Part shown: piece after piece, positions 16,508-25,275 of the stretch
Numbering within the stretch: the stretch's first letter is position 1
Layout: the number at the start of each line of letters is the position of its first letter
Origin: Flintibacter faecis
GTDB taxonomy: Bacteria; Bacillota; Clostridia; Oscillospirales; Oscillospiraceae
NCBI RefSeq assembly: GCF_014287875.1
Contig: NZ_JACOPN010000004.1
Location: forward strand, 186,001 to 250,000
DNA length: 64,000 bases
Direction of reading: 5' to 3'
Translations under genes and position numbers: made by a program
The notes under the pieces: generated by a model
What the model saw: the letters and a program-made list of their open reading frames with translations, nothing else
What the model was told of the DNA's origin: nothing
The model's database searches: none

Positions 16508-17548
16508 TCACACCAGCGTCACCAGGCCGCTGTCCTCCAGGAAAGACTCCGCATTGTTGATAGCCTGATTGACCTCCTGCTCATTTACCACGTTCGTTTC
16601 GGCGGTGCTGCCAGTCTGGCGGACCAACTGGACCTTGCACATGCTGTACAGCAGTCCCACCAGCATTACCGTATTCTCCGTCATCTTCTTTTCCGCATCC
16701 GTAAACTCATTCCAGTCCGTCTTCCCGCTCACGACCACCAGATCACCCAGCTTGCTCAGGTGACGGAGATAGAGACGATCCAACGTTTTCAGCGCCTTTT
16801 CAAACGCAGCTTCCGTATCATACAGCTTCTTCAGATAACGACAAATCTTATTGATCTCCCGCTCTGCCTTCTCCATCTGACGATAAGCCTCATCTGCCTT
16901 GTCAGACAGCTTGCTTCCGGTCACATTGAAGATAATACCGCCTACCAAAAGGCCAACACCCAATGTGGTCGCACCCAAAATCGTGGTACCCAGCGCCATT
17001 CCTCCGCCGCCAGCAGCAATCGCTCCGCCACCCAGGGCAGCCAGGGTCGCATTAGTCGCTGCCACGCCGCTCAGCGACGCAATGGCAGTACCTGTGGACG
17101 CAGTGCCCAGCGCCATCACTGCTGCCGTAGTCGCACCGGCTGCGGCAAACCCGCCAGCCGTTCCAACTGCTGCGCCACCAAGTCCGCCCAGCAAAACACC
17201 GGCACCCACAGAAACCTTCTTCAGCTCTTCCCCGTTATAGGCGGGAATATCCACATTCTCTTTGTTGTAGCCTTTGAACTCAGGCCGGTTCTGGATGCGC
17301 TCGAAAATATCCGAAAACTTCTTAAAACTGTCCAGGATCACCAGTTCCATCTCGCCCAGGCGATCCATAGCCTCTGTCGTCTCCTGGTTCTGCTTTTCAA
17401 ACTTGGCGATGTTTTCCTTGTGTCTCTTGTCCGCCAGCTTCATGGTGTCGTTGGCTTCCTTCATCTTGGCTCCGCCGTGAACGGCACTCCCCAGTCCAAC
17501 AGCTCCGGCAATGGTAGCGACTCCACCCAAAATTAACGGTAACGGCAT
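16508..17548 (-). CDS. Glycine-zipper membrane protein, last gene of WYL operon
   Basis: 346 residues of no family I recognise. A short hydrophobic N terminus (PLILGGVATIAGAVGLGSAV) is followed by a charged coiled coil (about 28-85). Two long Gly/Ala-rich hydrophobic stretches come next (about 108-150 and 165-212, with GGLGGAAVG and GGGAIAAGGGG patterns), then a helical C-terminal third. Such glycine zippers are found in proteins that insert into or oligomerise in membranes. It follows the YkgJ-like gene by 12 bases. Being encoded with an HNH-like membrane protein under a WYL regulator, it could be the membrane-acting part of a defence or contact system, but nothing in the sequence proves this. 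Confidence 0.6.
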   Translation of the reverse strand: MPLPLILGGVATIAGAVGLGSAVHGGAKMKEANDTMKLADKRHKENIAKFEKQNQETTEAMDRLGEMELVILDSFKKFSDIFERIQNRPEFKGYNKENVDIPAYNGEELKKVSVGAGVLLGGLGGAAVGTAGGFAAAGATTAAVMALGTASTGTAIASLSGVAATNATLAALGGGAIAAGGGGMALGTTILGATTLGVGLLVGGIIFNVTGSKLSDKADEAYRQMEKAEREINKICRYLKKLYDTEAAFEKALKTLDRLYLRHLSKLGDLVVVSGKTDWNEFTDAEKKMTENTVMLVGLLYSMCKVQLVRQTGSTAETNVVNEQEVNQAINNAESFLEDSGLVTLV

Positions 17549-17560
17549 AGTAATTTCCTC

Positions 17561-17812
17561 CTAAATCTCTTTTTTCTTTAATTGACTGCATACCAGCAGG
17601 TTCTCACGATAGAATTCTTCCCTCGACATGGAATCCTTGAAAAACCGGTCATAGCTCTCGTCGATCCGGCACAACAGGGGTCGGGTCTGATAGATGCTGC
17701 ACAGATTCCCGTCCAGATATCTGCACACCCCGTCTCCCCTGTCCAACTCTCGGTACAGCTCGGACAGCTTCAAATTGCGGCAGCATGCCCCGCATTGATC
17801 ACATGGAAACAT
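17561..17812 (-). CDS. YkgJ-type cysteine-cluster protein
   Basis: 83 residues that open with FPCDQCGACCRNL and continue VCRYLDGNLCSIYQTRPLLCR, the cysteine spacing of the YkgJ (UPF0153) metal-cluster family, which is thought to bind zinc or an iron-sulfur cluster. The gene starts at ATG 17812, overlapping the TGA of the 547-residue gene as TGATG, so translation is coupled. It lies between two membrane proteins in one operon. The role of YkgJ proteins is not established; a modifying or maturation activity on a neighbour is a possibility only. Confidence 0.8.
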   Translation of the reverse strand: MFPCDQCGACCRNLKLSELYRELDRGDGVCRYLDGNLCSIYQTRPLLCRIDESYDRFFKDSMSREEFYRENLLVCSQLKKKEI

Positions 17813-19455
17813 CACTGAAACACCAAGTGCGCATGCTCGTCGCGCATGAATGCGTCAAAGTCTTCAAAGCCCTCCCAGGGCAGCGGCAGCTTTCTGGCTG
17901 CGAACGCCTGCCGCAGGGTGAGATTCAACTCAGCCGGGGTCTGAATCTTGTCCAGCTTATTTGCGATCTCGTTAAACGCACCGGTCTCTTGCTCAAACCG
18001 CTCTATGTCGATCTGCATCAGTTCCGCCGCATACCGCTCAAAATACGCCGCATACTCCCGGTAATAATTCAGCTCCGTTTCCATCGTGTGAACGTTGTTC
18101 AAACATTTGACCAGCGCATTCATGGTCTTGCTTCTGTCTAAATACATGAGCAGCGTACAGCTCATAATGCCGGTCGCAAACGCCTCGCAGAAATTCTTTA
18201 CAATTTCTCCCGTCTCTCCCAGGCTGCTCAGCGGGGTGCGGGCCAATGCGTCACCCACAAGCACACCGACGGTCACACTGGCACCGACAGAGAGAACCTT
18301 TACGACTGCGCACATCCGGTCTCCGAATTCATAATCATCCGGGTTGATGAAAAGGACCTTCATCGCTTCCACCAAAGAGGCATAGGACTGTCTGATGATA
18401 CGCACCGTCGATTTTGCAGTCGTAAAGAAGATGTTGCACAGCGTAGTTGTCACGCTGGCCAGGACACCGGCAGTCGCACCGTTCAAAAACCGGGAACACA
18501 GTTCGGGATATTTTTCTTTGGCTTTTTTGATCCCTGTTTCAATCCCCCGAACAATCGCTTCCAGATATTCTGTCAGGCCAGTCTCCTGGTCGTTCAGCTT
18601 CTTCCATTCGTCTTTCACCGAGAACCAAATCTCAGCAAACACAAATCCAAGCACCTGCCGCAATCCCATGCCGGCCCCGACCTTGACTGCTGCGTATGTC
18701 ATATCTTTTCTGAACTGTACACTGGTGTAATAAGTACGAGCTAGCTGGGCATCGTAATCTTTTTTTGCCCGCTGATATTCCGCTCTCAGGCGCTCCTTCA
18801 CTTCTTCCGGGAGCGGCTCTCCCTTCTTCCCGTTCCAGTCTACTTTGCTGGGATTCGCTTCACACCAGGCGATATATTCATCCACGCTCATGTTAGACAT
18901 ATTTCGATTCAAAGCCGCATTGGTATAGCGTAGATTTTCCGGGCGGTTAGCCAAGTCCAAACCGTCCATTCCAGATAAGACCCGCCCCCGGTCATTATGT
19001 ATTTCCTCTGCTGACATGACATGGTCCAGTTGTCCCTGCTGACCACGGGGGATATTCTTTTCCATACGAGGTATTACCTGATTGCCAGGAACATATGTAT
19101 CCGCAATCTTTGTGCCGTGCTGGTCAAACTCATTTTTTGCCGCTTTCACTGTGCCCGCATAACGCTGGTCTTTGTGATACGCAACTCGATCATATTGACC
19201 TCTATTCTCATAGTTCTGCTGATTTTTGGCGGATTTATATGTCATCTTGTCATCCACGCCAATTTTCCGTACATTGTGAATCGTGTCCACATCTCCGCCG
19301 TGCTGGTCTTTTATGATAAAGTCCAGGCCAAACGACGTAATCAGGCTCTCGACCAGCAATCTCTCATACTGCTGAAAGATACTGGTGAACAGCGGCTCGC
19401 TGGGGTCTGGCACATAGCCTTTGTCAAACGAAACGATCTGATTTGCTGCTGGCAT
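17812..19455 (-). CDS. HNH-like plus membrane-segment protein of WYL operon
   Basis: 547 residues. The N-terminal third contains an HNH-like pattern: LDHVMSAEEIHND at 143-155, LANRPENL at 168-175 and NRNMSN at 183-188, giving D-H, N and N at suitable spacing for a beta-beta-alpha metal nuclease. The C-terminal part has four hydrophobic segments (about 255-280, 325-345, 384-405, 424-440) and a final helical region. TAGGAGG lies 7 bases before the ATG, 16 bases after the WYL gene. A nuclease tied to membrane helices recalls defence effectors, but the nuclease call is tentative because the third metal ligand is Asn rather than His. The whole family is unfamiliar to me. Confidence 0.55.
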   Translation of the reverse strand: MPAANQIVSFDKGYVPDPSEPLFTSIFQQYERLLVESLITSFGLDFIIKDQHGGDVDTIHNVRKIGVDDKMTYKSAKNQQNYENRGQYDRVAYHKDQRYAGTVKAAKNEFDQHGTKIADTYVPGNQVIPRMEKNIPRGQQGQLDHVMSAEEIHNDRGRVLSGMDGLDLANRPENLRYTNAALNRNMSNMSVDEYIAWCEANPSKVDWNGKKGEPLPEEVKERLRAEYQRAKKDYDAQLARTYYTSVQFRKDMTYAAVKVGAGMGLRQVLGFVFAEIWFSVKDEWKKLNDQETGLTEYLEAIVRGIETGIKKAKEKYPELCSRFLNGATAGVLASVTTTLCNIFFTTAKSTVRIIRQSYASLVEAMKVLFINPDDYEFGDRMCAVVKVLSVGASVTVGVLVGDALARTPLSSLGETGEIVKNFCEAFATGIMSCTLLMYLDRSKTMNALVKCLNNVHTMETELNYYREYAAYFERYAAELMQIDIERFEQETGAFNEIANKLDKIQTPAELNLTLRQAFAARKLPLPWEGFEDFDAFMRDEHAHLVFQ

Positions 19456-19471
19456 TCTCTTCGCCTCCTAA

Positions 19472-20401
19472 TCAAAGTAGTGTGATATACTCCCCCTGGC
19501 TCCTCAGCCACATCTCGATCCCCTTGCCGAACACCTCCGCTTTCACGATCCACCCGTCCTCGGTCTGTTCCTCGATCTCTGCGGTGGGCAGGCGGTCCAG
19601 CACGGCCTCGATGGAGGGGCCGGTGTATTGGAAGCGGATGGTCTGCAGTCTGCCGCCGTACATAAACTGCACCCGCTTACGGAACTCGCCCTCCTGAAAG
19701 CGCTCCAGATAGGGCACCTGAAAGTGCTCCCGGGTGACCCGGAAGTCCCGGATGCGGTCCAGGCGGTAGATGGTGGGGAACAGGTCGTCCGGGTTCTCAA
19801 AGGCCGCTTTTTTGTCGATATCCCGGATGAAGGCCACCAGATAGAAGTAGTATTCCGAGAACATCAGCCCCACCGGCTCGATGGTCCGGCGGACGGTCTC
19901 GCCGCCCTTCAGCTTTTCGTAGTCGATCTCCGTCACCAGGTGCTTCTGCACCGCCTCCCCCAGGGCCCACATGCGCTCCAGCAGGGGCTTTTCGTGGTGG
20001 GGCTGGATGTACAGGTGCTTTTCGTTGGCCAGCAGCTCCGCCACCGCCTGGCGCTGCTCCGCCGGAACGCAGCAGCTGACCAGCTTGTCCAGAATGGGCA
20101 GCATCTCGTCCCGGCGCAGGGAGCGGCTCTCCAGCAGGATCTTGCACACCGCCAGTACCTCGCCGTTGGTGAACAGGGTGCTGCCCCACTCTACCAGGCG
20201 GTAGGCCCGCTCCTTGGCGTCATAGATGATCTCCCCCGGCGGGGTCTGCTCGGCGAAGAAGCAGCGCAGGTCCTCGATGTCCCGCTGCAGGCTGCGCTGG
20301 GTCACGCCGAAGCGGTCCGCCGCCTCCTGCTTGCGCACCTTGGCCCCCCTGGCAAAGTCCCGGTAGAGATACAGCAGCCGGGCCGTTTTTTCCGTTTCCA
20401 T
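19472..20401 (-). CDS. WYL-domain transcriptional regulator
   Basis: 309 residues: an N-terminal winged helix (KQEAADRFGVTQRSLQRDIEDL), a linker, and a WYL domain (about 125-210, with EPVGLMFSEYYFYLVAF and YRLDRI), then a C-terminal WCX-like extension. WYL proteins sense nucleic acids or nucleotides and often control phage-defence genes (for example BrxR and CapW). The start at ATG 20401 has GGAGGAGA 6 bases upstream; an upstream extension to 20506 lacks a site. It is the first gene of a four-gene leftward operon behind the promoter at 20486-20514, so it probably regulates itself and the three following genes. Confidence 0.88.
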   Translation of the reverse strand: METEKTARLLYLYRDFARGAKVRKQEAADRFGVTQRSLQRDIEDLRCFFAEQTPPGEIIYDAKERAYRLVEWGSTLFTNGEVLAVCKILLESRSLRRDEMLPILDKLVSCCVPAEQRQAVAELLANEKHLYIQPHHEKPLLERMWALGEAVQKHLVTEIDYEKLKGGETVRRTIEPVGLMFSEYYFYLVAFIRDIDKKAAFENPDDLFPTIYRLDRIRDFRVTREHFQVPYLERFQEGEFRKRVQFMYGGRLQTIRFQYTGPSIEAVLDRLPTAEIEEQTEDGWIVKAEVFGKGIEMWLRSQGEYITLL

Positions 20402-20485
20402 CTCGTCCTCTCCTCCTGTCTGACGTTGTTGAAGTAGATAAAGACAGGGCCGCTCTTTCGGGTGCTGTTTGGAAGTCCTGTCCAC

Positions 20486-20514
20486 AGTATATGCTACATC
20501 TTCCATTTATGCAA
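20486..20514 (-). promoter_or_regulatory. Promoter of the WYL operon
   Basis: TTGCAT, 17 bases, TATACT reading towards the WYL gene. Leader of about 80 bases. Confidence 0.6.
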
Positions 20515-20539
20515 CAGATAGTTCCAATTTTCCGCACTT

Positions 20540-21130
20540 TCAGCGTTCTTCCGCCTGGGACTTGGTTTCTCCTTCGGCGTACCTGGCGTAGAACGCCTCC
20601 GCCAGCAGCCGCAGGGCCTGGGTCCGGTCCAGCTTGTCCTTCCAGCCCTGGGCATCTCCGGTTTTGATGGCCCGGCACAGCCAATCCTCCGCCGCCCCCA
20701 GGTCCCGGGCCGTGCCCCGGCCCTCCAGGCAGCAGGCCCCCAGCCGGATCATGGCCTTCACATGGCCCTGTTCTGCGGCGCACCTGCACAGATCTGCCGC
20801 CGTCCGGTCGTTCTGCTCCGTACCCGCCCCGGAGAAATAGCAGATCGCCAACCCGAACCAGCCCTCGCTGCACCCCTGCTCCGCCGACTTCCGAAACCAG
20901 GCCGCCGCCTGGTCCGCATCTTCTTTCACACCAAAGCCCTCCAGACAGCAAAAGCCGAAGATACTCTGCCCCTCCGGGCTGCCCTGCTCCGCCGCTCGTC
21001 TCAGCCACGCCGCAGCCTGAGCCGGACTGCGCTCCACGCCCCGCCCCTGGGCATAGCAGTCGGCCAGCTGCACCTGGGCCGTCCTGTCCCCGCCCTCAGC
21101 CCGGGCCAACAGTTCCTCCCATTCCTGCAT
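20540..21130 (-). CDS. Sel1-repeat protein
   Basis: 196 residues made of about four Sel1-like (TPR-related) repeats: LADCYAQGRGVERSPAQAAAW, FGFCCLEGFGVKEDADQAAAW, LAICYFSGAGTEQNDRTAADL and LGACCLEGRGTARDLGAAEDW each begin a repeat of about 36 residues, with AAEQG linkers. Sel1 proteins are scaffolds for protein contacts. No signal peptide, so cytoplasmic. AAAGGGGGAGA precedes the ATG. It ends about 25 bases before the WYL promoter region and is on the same strand, so some read-through into the WYL operon is possible. Partner unknown. Confidence 0.85.
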   Translation of the reverse strand: MQEWEELLARAEGGDRTAQVQLADCYAQGRGVERSPAQAAAWLRRAAEQGSPEGQSIFGFCCLEGFGVKEDADQAAAWFRKSAEQGCSEGWFGLAICYFSGAGTEQNDRTAADLCRCAAEQGHVKAMIRLGACCLEGRGTARDLGAAEDWLCRAIKTGDAQGWKDKLDRTQALRLLAEAFYARYAEGETKSQAEER

Positions 21131-21314
21131 TCTGTCTCCCCCTTTCTCTGTTCTGCCCCCATTCTACGCAGGCAGAGAGACAGCTTTTGTCCATCCTGGA
21201 AAGCTCCGAAATTTTCTCCTGAAAGTTTATGCTTGTCCCTTCTCAAAGTTTATTTAAGGGAACAACTAATGGCGTTAAACTGATATCATAGCCAAGTGAC
21301 AGGAGGATTCTGCC

Positions 21315-21656
21315 GTGGACTGGAGTGCGATTGGAAAGCGGATTCGATGCCAGCGGGAATATATGGGCCTTACCCGGGAGCAGTTTGCCGAGCAGATCGA
21401 GGTGACCCCCAAGTTCTGTTCCGACATTGAGACGGGCGCCAAGGGCATGTCTGTCCCCACCCTCTGCCGCATCGCCAGGACCCTCCGCCTGTCCACCGAC
21501 TATATCCTCTATGGCCGACGGGGCCAGGAGGACCCGGAGCCGGTGATGCGGGTGCTGGAGACCTGCTCCGCCCAGGAGCGCACCTATGCCGAGCAGCTGC
21601 TGAAGACCTTTGTGGCCGCCATGAACATGAAAGACAACGAAAAGGCCCCGCTGTAA
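21315..21656 (+). CDS. Xre-family helix-turn-helix regulator
   Basis: 113 residues starting with GTG 21315, 9 bases after AGGAGG. The first 65 residues are a lambda-repressor-like HTH (IGKRIRCQREYMGLTREQFA, then FCSDIETGAKGMSVPTLCRIA, LSTDYILYG), followed by a short helical tail. Such proteins are common repressors. Its own 3' end forms a hairpin (AAAGGCCCCGC with GCGGAGCCTTT) that can end the transcript. It precedes the MNT/HEPN pair by about 140 bases on the same strand but appears separately terminated. Target unknown. Confidence 0.85.
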   Translation: MDWSAIGKRIRCQREYMGLTREQFAEQIEVTPKFCSDIETGAKGMSVPTLCRIARTLRLSTDYILYGRRGQEDPEPVMRVLETCSAQERTYAEQLLKTFVAAMNMKDNEKAPL

Positions 21657-21796
21657 CGGCGGAGCCTTTCTGTTTATGTATTTACGATATCTAAAATCCA
21701 AGAAAACGCTTTCCTTTCTCCCGTTTCCGTGATATATTGTATTTGAAAGCAAATACTTTTATTAAAAGCGGCCGCAGCCGGAAAGGAGTGTCTTTT

Positions 21797-22123
21797 TTGA
21801 TCTACACACTGGAACAACTCAAGGAGCTGATCGCCCCCATCGCAGAAGAGTATCAGCTCGCTGCAGTCTATCTGTTCGGCTCCTATGCCCGTGGCACCGC
21901 AACCGAGTCCAGCGACGTGGACCTGCTGGTGGACACAACAGGCACTTCTCTGACCAGTCTTTTCGCTCTGGGGGCGCTATATTGCGATTTAGAGGATGCC
22001 CTGCAAAAACGGGTCGACCTCATCACCATCAGCGCCCTGCAGCAGCGGACTCAGATGCCAAGTGAACAGGATTTCCGTCAAACGGTCATGCGGGAAAGGG
22101 TGAAACTTTATGCTGCCGCCTGA
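21797..22123 (+). CDS. mntA: MNT-type nucleotidyltransferase antitoxin
   Basis: 108 residues with the minimal nucleotidyltransferase signature LFGSYARGTATESSDVDLLV (G-S, R-G, D-x-D). In the HepT/MntA (type VII) toxin-antitoxin systems this enzyme adds AMP to the HEPN toxin and silences it. TTG 21797 is preferred as start: an AAAGGAG lies 8 bases upstream, while an earlier in-frame ATG at 21737 has none. It overlaps the HEPN gene by 14 bases, as is typical of the pair. Confidence 0.88.
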   Translation: MIYTLEQLKELIAPIAEEYQLAAVYLFGSYARGTATESSDVDLLVDTTGTSLTSLFALGALYCDLEDALQKRVDLITISALQQRTQMPSEQDFRQTVMRERVKLYAAA

Positions 22124-22463
22124 TTTACAGCGGATCAAGCACATCCGCGACTATTGCACCGAGATAGAGAAGACCGTCATGCGCTATGGCCGGGCCTTCA
22201 CTATCTTCGACAGCGACCCAGACTATCAGCGATCTGTCTCCTTTTCCATCCTTCAAATCGGTGAACTCAGCGGAGGTCTGACCCAGGAATACCGTCAGGC
22301 CACTGCCGACAGAGTACAGTGGGGACCAATCAAGGGGATGAGAAATCTGGTTGCACACAACTACGGCAGTATGAGCCGCGAGATCATTTGGGAGACAGCA
22401 ACAACAGATATTCCCGCTTTAAAACGATTCTGCGAGGAGCAGCTGGCAAGCGCTGATTTCTGA
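22110..22463 (+). CDS. hepT: HEPN-domain RNase toxin, HepT-like
   Basis: 117 residues of the DUF86/HepT family. The RNase motif R-x4-x-H is visible as RNLVAHNY near residue 77, with the following Tyr that is the AMPylation target in known HepT proteins. HEPN toxins cleave tRNA or other RNA and block growth during phage infection or plasmid loss. It overlaps the MNT gene and is followed by a strong terminator at 22488. Both key motifs are intact, so the pair is probably active. Confidence 0.88.
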   Translation: MLPPDLQRIKHIRDYCTEIEKTVMRYGRAFTIFDSDPDYQRSVSFSILQIGELSGGLTQEYRQATADRVQWGPIKGMRNLVAHNYGSMSREIIWETATTDIPALKRFCEEQLASADF

Positions 22464-22487
22464 TCTTTTTGTATTTTCATAATCATG

Positions 22488-22535
22488 TAAACACCGCCCG
22501 AACCGGTCCTCTCCCCGGTTCGGGCGGTGTTCTAT
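22488..22535. terminator. Terminator between hepT and sulP
   Basis: AACACCGCCCGAACCGG pairs with CCGGTTCGGGCGGTGTT. It serves both convergent genes. Confidence 0.85.
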
Positions 22536-22540
22536 TATGG

Positions 22541-24184
22541 TTACTTGGCCACGCCCTCCAGCTGGGCGGCTCGGTCCAGGGCGGCGTCGATGTTGGGCTG
22601 GAAGTTCTCCCGGCCCACCTCGTCCAGCAGGCCGGACTTCTGGAACACGGACATGGGCTGCTCGTTCACATGGGAGAACACCACCTGGATGTTCTGGCGG
22701 CGGCACTCCTCCCACAGGCGGCGCAGGCCGTTCAGCGCCGTGATATCCAGGGCGGGGACGGCACGCATGCGCAGGATGAGGACGGACTTGTCCGTCTTTC
22801 GGTCCATATGGGGGATCTTGTCCGCTGCTCCGAAGAACATGGGGCCGGTGACCTCGTAGACCATGACGTGGGCGGGCACGGGCTTAAACCGGCCCTGATC
22901 GTCCTGGGTATCCTCCACATACTCCCACTCCCGGACCACGGCCACGTCGGCCATGCGTGTCATGAACAGCAGACAGGCCAGGGTCAGGCCCACGGCAATG
23001 GCCACCACCAGATCGAACACCACCGTGAGGAAGAAGGTCAGCACCAGCACGGCGATGTCGCTCTTGGGGGAGGTCTTGACCACTTTGACCACCGTGCGCC
23101 AGCCGCTCATATTATAGGCCACCTGGAACAGGATGGCGGCGATGCAGGGCATGGGGATCAGGGCGGCATAGGGCATCAGCAGCACCAGTACCAGCATCAG
23201 CACCACCGCATGGACCATGCCGGCCACTGGGGAATTGCCGCCGTTTTTGATGTTGGCCGCCGTGCGGGCGATGGCTCCCGTGGCGGGGATGCCGCCGAAC
23301 AGAGCGGAGGCCGTGTTGCCCACGCCCTGAGCCACCAGCTCCATGTTGGAGTTGTGCCGGGCGCCGATCATCTCGTCGGCCACCACGGCGGACAGCAGCG
23401 ACTCGATGGCCGCCAGAATGGCGATGGTGCACGCATCGGGCAGCACCGCCGCCACCGTCTCATAGGACAGGGCGGGCAGCTGGAAATGGGGCAGCGACCC
23501 GGAGATGGTATACAGATCGCCAATGGTGTTCACTGGCAGGTCAAATCCCTTTATAATGCCTGCGGTGACGATGACAGCCACCAGAGAGGCGGGGATTTTC
23601 TTCAGTGTCTTGGGCCAGAAGATCAAAATGGCCAGGGCCAGACAGCCCACGCCCAGGGCGGTGACGTTCATCGTCCCGATGCACAGGACCACCTGCTCCA
23701 GCTTCTCCATGGTCTCCACGGGAGCGGTCTGGAAGGTCAGGCCCATAAAGTCCTTGATCTGGCCGATCAAAATGGTCACGGCGATGCCGGCGGTGAAGCC
23801 GGTGGTGATGGTATAGGGGATGTACTTGATCATGCTGCCCATGCGCAGCAGGCCCATGATGACGAGCAGGATACCCGCCAGAATGGTGGCCACCGCCAGG
23901 CCGTCCATGCCGTTGCGGGCCACGATACCCGCCACGATGGTGGCGAAGGCCGCCGTGGGCCCGGCGATCTGCACCTTGCTCCCGCCCAGGGCGGAGATCA
24001 AAAATCCGGCCACGATGGCGGTGTACAGTCCCTGCTCCGGGGACACGCCGGAGGCCAGGGCCAGGGCGATGGACAGGGGCAGGGCAATGATCGCCACGAT
24101 GATGCCGGATATCAGGTCTTTGACGAACGCTTCTTTGGAATAGTTTCTCAGCGACAGCAGCAACTGAGGTTTCAGTTCACTCAC
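22541..24184 (-). CDS. SulP-family anion transporter with STAS domain
   Basis: 547 residues: about 12-14 membrane segments (SGIIVAIIALPLSIALALASG with the conserved signature early on, VAGFLISALGGS, and GPTAAFATIV) and a cytoplasmic STAS domain in the last ~110 residues (LRMRAVPALDITAL, then RQNIQVVFSHV). SulP proteins carry sulfate, bicarbonate or dicarboxylates; the substrate cannot be told from sequence. GTG 24184 is used as start because GAGGAG lies 8-12 bases upstream. It is monocistronic, between the hepT terminator and the CRISPR array. Confidence 0.92.
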   Translation of the reverse strand: MSELKPQLLLSLRNYSKEAFVKDLISGIIVAIIALPLSIALALASGVSPEQGLYTAIVAGFLISALGGSKVQIAGPTAAFATIVAGIVARNGMDGLAVATILAGILLVIMGLLRMGSMIKYIPYTITTGFTAGIAVTILIGQIKDFMGLTFQTAPVETMEKLEQVVLCIGTMNVTALGVGCLALAILIFWPKTLKKIPASLVAVIVTAGIIKGFDLPVNTIGDLYTISGSLPHFQLPALSYETVAAVLPDACTIAILAAIESLLSAVVADEMIGARHNSNMELVAQGVGNTASALFGGIPATGAIARTAANIKNGGNSPVAGMVHAVVLMLVLVLLMPYAALIPMPCIAAILFQVAYNMSGWRTVVKVVKTSPKSDIAVLVLTFFLTVVFDLVVAIAVGLTLACLLFMTRMADVAVVREWEYVEDTQDDQGRFKPVPAHVMVYEVTGPMFFGAADKIPHMDRKTDKSVLILRMRAVPALDITALNGLRRLWEECRRQNIQVVFSHVNEQPMSVFQKSGLLDEVGRENFQPNIDAALDRAAQLEGVAK

Positions 24185-24287
24185 AGTTCTCTCTCCTCTT
24201 ATTTTTCTAGGGACACACACGATTTTTCATTATAGAGAAAACTGCTGTGATTTGCAAGGATTTTTCCCAATTTGGCCCGTCTTGACC

Positions 24288-24326
24288 AAAAACAGCAAAG
24301 GCCGCTGCCGGAAAGAGAACGGCCTT
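24288..24326 (-). terminator. Terminator downstream of the CRISPR array
   Basis: On the minus strand AAGGCCG pairs with CGGCCTT and is followed by a T-rich run (TTTGCTGTTTTT). It lies beyond the trailer end of the array, which is transcribed leftwards. Confidence 0.55.
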
Positions 24327-24368
24327 AACGTTGCCTTCTAAGTTGGCTCCCAGATCAATCGCCTGCAT

Positions 24369-25242
24369 ATTTCAATCCTCGCCCCGTGCGGGGACGACCC
24401 GCCCGGTAATTCGATCTACGTCCCCGGGTGGGGGTGACGCAAGTATAAAGACCAGATCACGGCCCGTATGCGATTTCAATCCACGCCCCCCGTGTGGGGG
24501 GCGACCACCTCATCCATATCCACGTCCTGCCCCTTCATATTTCAATCCACGCCCCCCATGCGGGGGGCGACCGTCGACATTCTGCCGCAGATTTTCCGCG
24601 CATAGATTTCAATCCACGCCCCCCGTGTGGGGGGCGACCATGGTCATGGCGTTAGGCCCGTCCCGCAGCTCATTTCAATCCACGCCCCCCGTGTGGGGGG
24701 CGACAGCCGCCAGCAGCTGCACAAGGCCACCAGAGCGATTTCAATCCACGCCCCCCATGCGGGGGGCGACTCACCTTGCGCATCTCGTAGTCCGCACGCT
24801 CGGCATTTCAATCCACGCCCCCCGTGCGGGGGGCGACGGCTACTATATCGGCAAGCCCATGCCCCCGGAAATTTCAATCCACGCCCCCCGGGTGGGGGGC
24901 GACAGCCGTGGTAGACTGGCACGGCGATGAGGCTGTATTTCAATCCACGCCCCCCATGCGGGGGGCGACACGGTTCAACGTCAATTTTACGTCATTTTTA
25001 CGTCATTTCAATCCACGCCCCCCCCATGCGGGGGGCGACGTCGAGAGTCTGTACCAGTGACCCAGCCGCTGCCGTAATTTCAATCCACGCCCCCCGTGCG
25101 GGGGGCGACTCCGCAGCTGCTCCCCATAATCCGGCACCTCATTATTTCAATCCACGCCCCCCGTGCGGGGGGCGACAACGCCGTCTATAGCGACTACGTC
25201 AAGGTCGCCAATTTCAATCCACGCCCCCATGTGGGGGGCGAC
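24369..25242 (-). CRISPR. Type I-C CRISPR array, 14 repeats, leader missing
   Basis: Twelve well-conserved repeats of about 33 bp starting at 24473, 24539, 24606, 24672, 24738, 24805, 24871, 24937, 25005, 25077, 25144 and 25211, plus two degenerate ones at 24369 and 24409. Spacers are 33-38 bp. Each repeat opens ATTTCAATCCACG on the plus strand and closes GGGGCGAC, so the crRNA strand is minus (GTCGC... ending GTGGATTGAAAT), as in type I-C. The stem is C6/G6 with a variable loop (GTGT, ATGC, GTGC, GGGT). The repeat at 25005 has two extra C and the last at 25211 lacks one. Degenerate repeats at low coordinates mark the old trailer end; the leader should lie at the right but is absent. Confidence 0.95.
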
Positions 25243-25275
25243 GGTCGGAGAATTCTTCCTCATTGCATCCAAGTG
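25243..25275 (-). other. Spacer-length remnant at CRISPR/cas4 junction
   Basis: 33 bases between the last repeat and the point where Cas4 similarity begins. The length equals a spacer, but no repeat follows. It is probably a spacer cut off by the deletion that fused the array to cas4. Confidence 0.6.

Noticed and set aside
22469..24235. 588-codon plus-strand frame opposite the SulP transporter
   Set aside because: His/Gly/Gln-rich antisense translation; it also runs through the terminator at 22488.
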